A stretch of DNA of 64,000 nt from Rusavskia elegans. Lineage: Eukaryota; Ascomycota; Lecanoromycetes; Teloschistales; Teloschistaceae. A program made the position numbers and the translations under genes. The notes beneath the pieces are model-generated. The model saw nothing but the letters and a program-made list of their open reading frames with translations, searched no databases and had not been told where the DNA came from. Of this stretch, positions 57,000 to 64,000 are shown in pieces. The stretch covers positions 124,001 through 188,000 of the forward strand of contig SAUG01000085.1 in assembly GCA_011316305.1 (NCBI GenBank). The letters are read 5' to 3'. Positions within the stretch are counted from its first letter, which is position 1, and the number at the start of each line of letters is the position of its first letter.

Positions 57000-59650
57000 A
57001 TAGTCCGTCTAAACTAGAATTAAATCGCTCGATTATATAAATACGTTAATTGTTATATAAAGATTTTAATGGTTTATAATAAAATATATTATAAATATTA
57101 TCGATAGAAAATAAAAGAAAAAAGACGTCTAATTTAAACGTTTTATAAACGTATCGAGTTTTTAACGTAGTAATATCGATAGTAGAAATTCTATAGCTTC
57201 TATAATATCGGCGGTAGATAGAAATAATATAGTTTCTATAGTAATTAGACTAAAAAACGTCTAAATAAATTCTTATAAAAAGATATATTATAAAGTAAAA
57301 ACGTTTTTTAATAATTTATAACTAAACCGATTTAAATTTTATAAATTTCGAATATTAATTAGCTGGAATAATCTTGGATAAAATTTCTAGAAAAAGAATT
57401 AGATTATAATTTTATCGGCTATTCCAATTCTAATATTTTTATTAATATTAGAAATTTATTTCTAGATAGTATTTTAATAAAACTATCGGCGATTTGATTT
57501 TCTATAATAATATACTAGAGGTCGATAGATCTAGTGGTAATTTATTAATATAAAAAATACTACTAGATATCGATATATTCAATATATATATAATATTATC
57601 GATTATTAATTTAAATAATAGCCTTTTAGTTATTATATAAAATTATAATTATATAGAAATCACTATCGCTTTAAAATTATTCGAAAAGTTTTTTTAACTA
57701 GATAGTTTTTTTCGCCGTTTATATTTAGTATCTATATTCTATTTCGTAGATCGAAAGTTAATAGTAAATTAGTATTTTAATAATTAACTAATTATTTCGC
57801 TACCGAGATTAAAATATAGTCTAAAATAGATCGATAAATATTACGATCTTCGATCTAATTAGAATTGGAATATTTAATAATACGATAAAATACGCCTTTT
57901 AATATAAACTTTTAATCGATAATTCTATAAAAGTATTTCAAAAAATATTTTATCGCTTTTATAAAAATTTTAGTTAGTTTAGTAGTATAACGGCTAACGA
58001 TAAAAACAACGAAAGTAATATTTAATCACATTTCTAATATAATAAATATAAATGATTCTACTTTCGATTAATACTATTATAGAATTTTTAAAACAAAAAT
58101 AAAATTAGTATCAATAGATACTAGATTATTTACTATATCTATAAAGATATTCTATTTTTTATAATTTTATATTTTATAATTATTTTCAGATTTTTTCGAT
58201 ATAGACGGATTATAATAGGCGAATCGTTCGATTTTAGTAATTATATATTATCTTTACTTCTAGATAGTAGTTTAAAAAATCTAGATCGACTATTTAAATT
58301 TTCGTACAAAATATCTATTTAATATTAGTAATACTATTACTATTCGGACTAGTAATAAAATAATTGTCTATAGAGTAAATAATTATTATATAAATTATAT
58401 TTATAAAAAAAAACGTTTCAATCTAATATAAAAGATTTAAATTAAAATAAAAATAAAATAGTAAAATTCTAATATTAGAATTTAGATAATTACTGATATT
58501 TATATAAAGTTTGGTTAAATTTATATATTCTATTACTATATTTTTTATATTTTCGGAATTATTAGATATAGATAACTTTATTAATTTCGCCGTAGAAGAA
58601 AGCCGTTTTAACATCTATTTATTCGATAGATTAATTATAAATTACAATAATAGTAATAATAGCTTTATATATTATTAGCTATATAATCGATATATAAATT
58701 TCGTTAGAATTAAAATCTTTATATTATTTATCGTTTTGAACGATATATCGAGCTTTATAGTAAAAGATTTCGTTAACGGCGTCTCGTTTTAGTTTATAGA
58801 TCTATTTATTTCCAAAAATTCTATAGTCTTTCGATAGAAATATAATTTTCCATATATATTACGTCCACGATTCTATAGAAATGCTTACGTTTATTTTCTT
58901 AGATAAATAATCTAATATTTTAATCCAATTAGGGCCGATAGGACCGTAGAGCTGATTCTTTTTAATAGATCGATTCTATCGGAATATCGGCCTTTTTTTC
59001 TATATATATCGTTTTTTATAGTCTAATAAATAGCTTCTTTTATTAATTTTCAATATAATTACTAAATACTATCTTTATTTTTTTCTTATTATTATCTATA
59101 TAATAAAAACGTTTTATAATATCGTAGTTTTACTTTTATAGCTATATAAAATTAGTTATAATAATCTATACTATTGCTCTTTTACTATCTAATAGCTTGT
59201 ACTATATTTTTAACTATAATTAACTTTAAATATAACGGTTTCAAATATATAGAAATATTATATTTTAATAATTTATTATATCAATTTTATTATTCCGTTT
59301 TATAGATCGAACCGATACTATTAAAACGACTACGTTATATATCTATAAAATAAATAGAGGATTTTTATAGATATAGTATAGTGGTCAGAGTTTTGAACCA
59401 TTCGAACGGTTTAAAGAGTTATAGAATATATATCTGGATTATATAGTTATATACGAATTCGGATACTAACTAATTCGGTTACTAATTATAAAAGCGAATA
59501 TAGAAACGGATATAGATCTAGCGTAGAGATATTTATATATATAAATACTTTATTCCTTTATAATTATAGAAAATTAGCTTGGAATTCTATACTAGTAGTA
59601 ATAACTTTTTAAAGTTATAAACGATCTATCTTTACTCTATTATTAAAGTT
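57000..59650 (-). mobile_element. Ty1/copia retrotransposon relic (RIP-degraded)
   Basis: Minus-strand translation, ignoring stops, gives copia pol landmarks in the right order. At about 58720-58830 it reads YKLKRDAVNEIFYYKARYIV (compare WVYKLKRD...YKARLV). At 58565-58615 it reads DVKTAFFYGEINKVIYI (compare DVKTAFLNGEL). At about 58190-58370 it reads TSPNSNSITNIK...DLDFLNYYLEVKI...NRTIRLL...YIEKI, the segment around and after the YVDD box. Element boundaries and LTRs could not be placed, so the coordinates are approximate. No intact ORF remains. Confidence 0.75.
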
Positions 59651-59699
59651 TTTTTAAATCGGTTTTACCTATCTTTATAAATAAGATTCTTTAAGCTCG

Positions 59700-62600
59700 A
59701 ATATAAATTCCTAAATAAAATATTCCTTCTATTTTTAGTTCGGCGCTAGTATAGAACGAATAATAGTATATAATAAAAATATAGCCTTTTCTAAAGTTCG
59801 TATAAACTAGAAGTCCTATTATAAAACTTTCTTAAATAACTTACTTACGGCCTAATTCGCTACTATTTCTACTATAGAAAAGGATATTTCTAGAAAAGAC
59901 GTTAGTTTCGGAGGTATCCTAGATACTTTCGGAAATAACGATTTTTATAACAGCGATAATAAAAGTAGATCTAGTAATAGGCGTAACCGACCCTTTAGTC
60001 GTTTTTATATAAACTATAGGAATAGTTATACCGGTTTCGATTATTATTATTTCTATCGTAGTAGCTCTAATCTAAAGCTACTAGGGTCTCCTAATAGAAA
60101 CTCTAATCTACTATTATATAGATCTATTCCTTTTAATATTTCTAATATTTCTATAATTTAGATAATATAGAATACCTATAATAAAAAACTTCCTAACTTT
60201 AAAGATTATAAATATAACTATTATATTATCTATACTTAGTTCTACTACTATAAATACTACTATTTATTCTATAGTATAACTATCGCGGACCCCGTTTTTT
60301 ATAGTAGTTAATATTTTATTAATAATATTAAGCCGTAGTATATTAAATAGTTTTCTAATCTAGATAAAAGCTCCTAGAAATACTTTAAAAAGGTTTTTCT
60401 AAAATAATAGAATAAATCGAACTTTATAGAAAACGCTTTAGCTATTTAACGTAAATTAGTCTAGAATAAGAAATTTAGTAATATTAAAAACTACTATTCT
60501 ACTTTTATTAAATTATATATAGATATTAAAAATAAAATTAGCGAATATACTATTTTAAGGTATTTTATTAATTATCTAAAACCTAATACTTAGATAGCTA
60601 TTAAAAGATATCTCGTTTAATAATAATAAAATAGATAATTAGTAAATTTTATAAATATTATAAATACTATAATAATATTTAAAAAGGTTTTTACTAAATA
60701 TTATAGTAACCGGGATATTATAGCTTTTTTAATAGCCGAATAATCTAGTACCGCCGAAATTAACTCTATAGATACTAGTAGTCGAGGCGGCTATAGCCGA
60801 AACCGAGATAGTCGAAAAAAAGAAAATAGATAAAAGGAATTAAAAAATATAAACAAGTACTATAATTATAGAAAATCTAGCTATTATAAAAAAGATTACT
60901 AGAGTATTTATATTCCGGGATATATTCCTATAGAATAGATCTTTTTTAAAAAAAAAGATTTATCGGCGATAGTTAATAATAGATTATCGGAAAATAAATA
61001 GTATTATATATATCTAGGCGTATATATAATATCTATAAAATACTTTTAATAGTAGAAAAATAGCTCGGTCTAGTTAAAGTAAAGATCGAAGAATTAAAAA
61101 TAACTTTTAAAAAAATACTAGAAGAGGTTTTAACTGCTTCCTATAATATAATACTATCGTTTAAAAATATATAGAATAGTAAATAACTTTTATATATAGA
61201 TCGAATATCGGGCCTTAATAGATAGATATAGTTTAATCTAGAGATTAATAGAAATCGCTTTAAAATTTTCGCTAATTTAGGTACTACTAACTACTTTATT
61301 ACTAGGCGTATTATTAATCTACTAGATTTAGAACTTTAATAGTTATTAGATAGAATATAGCTCGAAAGTAGTAAGACTATAGATATTTTAGGAGCGATAG
61401 AACTTTTATAGTTTTATAAAATCTTTTCTACTACTATTTTTTATATAATACTAGATATAAACTATAATTTAATTCTCGGAAAAGATTTCTAGAAATAATA
61501 TAACTTAGTATCTAACTATAATATCTTAGAAGTATAAATCTAAAAAAATAGAATTATATATTAATTAGATAGTACCTAGAATATATATTACTTATAACTT
61601 TTTAAAAATACCTTAATCGAGTTTTCCGAAATTAACTTTAAAAGATTTAAATAATTTATTAGGAAAGGCGTATAGGCCTGCCTATATATTATATTAAACG
61701 AACCTAATTTTCCGGAATAATTTAATTCGGTCTAGAAAATAATAGATTATATAGGACTAGATAGAATTTTCGGTTTAAAATTTTTAAATTATTTTTAAAA
61801 TAACCTTCCGATAAAATTACTACCGGAAAGACTATTAGATTATATAATTAAAACCGACGATATTCGATCTATTAATAGAGTTTATTATAGTTTATTTCCT
61901 AAATAGAATAAGGAGTAGAAATATTGGATTAAATATCTTATCGAATAAAAATTAATTCGATTAAATTAATTTCTTTAAAGCGCGCCTATTCTTTTTACTA
62001 AAAAAAGGTCGGTAGCTAGTATATATATATCGACTATTAAAGCTTTAATAGTATAACTATAAAGAATAGGTATTTATTATCTAAAATTTAAAATTATCTA
62101 GATATTATCGGAATAGCGAAGTACTTTAGTAAAATTAATCTAATAAACGATTACTAGTAGATTAATATTATTAATAAAAATTATATAAAAACGGTTTTTA
62201 ATATTAAAGCTAGTAAATATAAGTTCTTAGTTATATTATTTAAATTAACGAACGAATCTATAATATTTTAAACTATAATAAATAATATACCCTAGCCGTT
62301 TTTTAATAATTTTATAGTTATTTACCTCGATAATATTTTAATCTATTCGAAGAAAGAGGAGGAGTATATATAATATATTAAAGCTATTATAGAAATATTT
62401 GAAAAGAATTAACTATTTATAAAATCTTCGAAATATCTATTTTTTTAGAAATATATTAAATTCTATAGGTATATTATCGGTAATAGAAAAATCTATATAA
62501 ATATAGCGAAGGTAAAAGCTATTAAAAACTAGCTACTGATATAAACGGTATATAATATACGGTCTTTTTTAGAGTTATATATCTATTACCGGAGATTTAT

Positions 62601-64000
62601 AGAAGATTTTACGCTAATATACGGACCTTTCTATAAATTAATCTAATGTTTTAAAGGTAAGAAATATAAACTAATTCGAATAAATTTCTCTGTTCGAAAT
62701 ATATATAAACTAATTAAAAATATTATAATAAACGATAAAATATTTATTTAATTTAATATAATTCTACTTTTTATTATTAAAACGGATATTTCCGACTTTA
62801 GATAAAATACTATTTTCTATAAAATTAATACCGATAGTATTAAATAGTCTATTACTTTTAAAAGCAAGGTATTTATATCTATAGAATATAATAACGCTAC
62901 CTATAAATAAAAGCTTTTTACTATTAAAGAATTTCTACGGCGATAGCGCTATTATATTAAAAACGAAATAACTATAACTATTAAAACAGATTATATAGGT
63001 TTATAATATTTTAAAACTACTATTAAATCTTCTAAAAGGTTTACTCGCTAGTTTATAGAATTCGGGGAGTATAAACTCGATATTAAATATAGACCGGATA
63101 GTAAAATAACGATAGTAGATATTTTAAACCGAAAAAAAAACTTCTAGTTATTTACCGGCGAAATCGATAATTATACAATTTTATTTAATAACGCTATCCG
63201 AGTTTATATAGAATCTAGAATCCTATTTAATAATCCGGAAATAAAAGCTATTTTAAAAAAATATAAATACTATTTCCGAGTTAAAAATAATACGGTATAG
63301 TATCGGGACTCGCTATAAAATAGTTAGATATCCTATATTTTAGTATAGATTTATACGAATTTTCTAGACTATATCTATAAATAATATAGTTACTATTTAT
63401 ATAAAATAATAATAGATATTATTCGTATAAAATAATAGTAGCCCGAGATAAAAAAAGATATTAAATATTATATTAAATACTATCCCGAGTATTAGCTTAC
63501 TACTATCCTTTATATTATTAAATAGAATATAATATATCTTTCTAATATCTAAAATAATAGGTTAAATCCTTTTAAACGCTAAAGATTCGATTTTATCGAT
63601 CTTTTACTAGAAATTAACTAGAGTAATAAATAGATTATAACTATAATTAAATATACTATTAGATAGCCTATAGTTTAGTCGTTTTTAAATATAATAGTAG
63701 AAATACTAGCCGAATTTATTATTTATCGGATCTACTATAATTATAGTTTTTTAAAAGAAATTATTATTAATCGAAATATAAACCTTTAGGCTCTAGCTAT
63801 AGATAAGATATACTGCCTACTAGAAGTTAAATATCGAGATATAACGTCTTATTACCTATAAATAAATAGCGCTATTAAAAGGTTTAACGGAGTTTTCGGA
63901 AAAATATTTACTAAATATTATATTAGGTAACCGAAAAAGATTTAGAATCTTTATTTAAACTAGGCTCTATTTACTATATATATTTATATATATATAACTA
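59700..64000 (+). mobile_element. Ty3/gypsy retrotransposon relic, gag-pol, truncated by window end
   Basis: Plus-strand translation gives gag-like sequence at about 60300-60700 and a zinc knuckle at 60858-60899 with all four ligands changed to Tyr. A protease segment follows at about 61265-61300 (NLGTTNYFI for DSGATxxFI). Reverse transcriptase lies at about 61970-62400 (APILFTKK, KYKFLVILFKLTNE, VIYLDNILIYSKKEEE), then YRRFIEDFT near 62590, RNase H near 62780 (TDISDF), YRPDSKIT near 63090 and integrase to near 63930 (SAIKRFNGVFGKIF). Stops interrupt every part. The order PR-RT-RH-IN identifies gypsy type. The 5' LTR was not located and the 3' end is outside the window. Confidence 0.85.

Larger units (their letters stand above)
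56420..64000. repeat. AT-rich, RIP-degraded repeat block
   Basis: From about 56420 to the end the sequence is strongly AT-rich, dominated by TA, with almost no ORF above 60 codons. The change from genic DNA is abrupt. Retroelement motifs survive in translation with stops mostly at Gln (CAA/CAG) or Trp codons and with Cys and His replaced by Tyr. This is the expected product of RIP (C-to-T at CpA on both strands) in Pezizomycotina. A small less-mutated patch lies at 56580-56700 inside and beside the inverted-repeat element. Confidence 0.9.

Noticed and set aside
58423..58614. 63-codon ORF in the AT-rich block
   Set aside because: Chance survival of an open frame within the mutated copia pol; the true frame in this place reads DVKTAFFYGE in another phase.
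56420..64000. Mitochondrial DNA insertion as the source of AT-richness
   Set aside because: Recognisable copia and gypsy motifs with RIP-type substitutions explain the block; no mitochondrial gene was seen.

Overview
The window is nuclear DNA from a filamentous ascomycete (Pezizomycotina; Dothideomycetes is my guess from gene style, not proven). The evidence is many short GT-AG introns (about 40-130 nt), fungal-type gene content, about 50% GC genic DNA, and an abrupt 7.5-kb AT-rich block in which retrotransposons have been degraded with the C-to-T/G-to-A footprint of repeat-induced point mutation (RIP). Exon structures below were worked out by hand from splice sites, reading phase and conserved motifs; no alignment was run.

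Layout. (1) 1-3 kb: a C2H2 zinc-finger regulator. (2) 5.5-15.3 kb: an accessory block, all on the minus strand, of receptor-like membrane proteins (signal peptide, Cys-rich ectodomain, Ser/Thr-rich stalk, one membrane helix, short tail). Three are paralogs of one family (one intact, one frameshifted, one decayed); a fourth, unrelated in sequence, has a broken copy beside it. (3) 16-19.2 kb: a 12-exon HAK/KUP potassium transporter with two GC-AG introns. (4) 20.2-22.7 kb: a seven-finger C2H2 protein. (5) 23.6-24.8 kb: a beta-lactamase-like pseudogene. (6) 27-28.3 kb: a small acidic/basic protein and an F-box protein. (7) 29.8-33 kb: a 957-aa secreted multidomain protein ending in a cationic segment behind a Kex2-type site. 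(8) 34.7-38.8 kb: a large C2H2 protein with an in-frame stop followed by 85 more open codons carrying polyQ. (9) 40.5-44.1 kb: a coiled-coil protein with an 18-nt microexon and an SAP repeat. (10) 45.2-47.8 kb: STT3, the catalytic subunit of oligosaccharyltransferase. (11) 49-51 kb: an AAA+ (Clp-type) ATPase with ankyrin-like N-terminus. (12) 51.9-54 kb: a 10-exon amidase. (13) 55-56 kb: a secreted protein of unknown function. (14) 56.3-64 kb: a mariner/MITE-like inverted-repeat element, then a RIP-destroyed Ty1/copia relic (minus) and a RIP-destroyed Ty3/gypsy relic (plus) that runs off the window.

The genes do not form one pathway. Housekeeping genes (STT3, KUP, amidase, AAA+) are interspersed with fast-evolving secreted and membrane proteins and three dispersed C2H2 proteins that share one finger module. 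The parts most likely to be new are the Cys-rich receptor-like cluster at 5.5-15.3 kb and the secreted protein at 29.8-33 kb.
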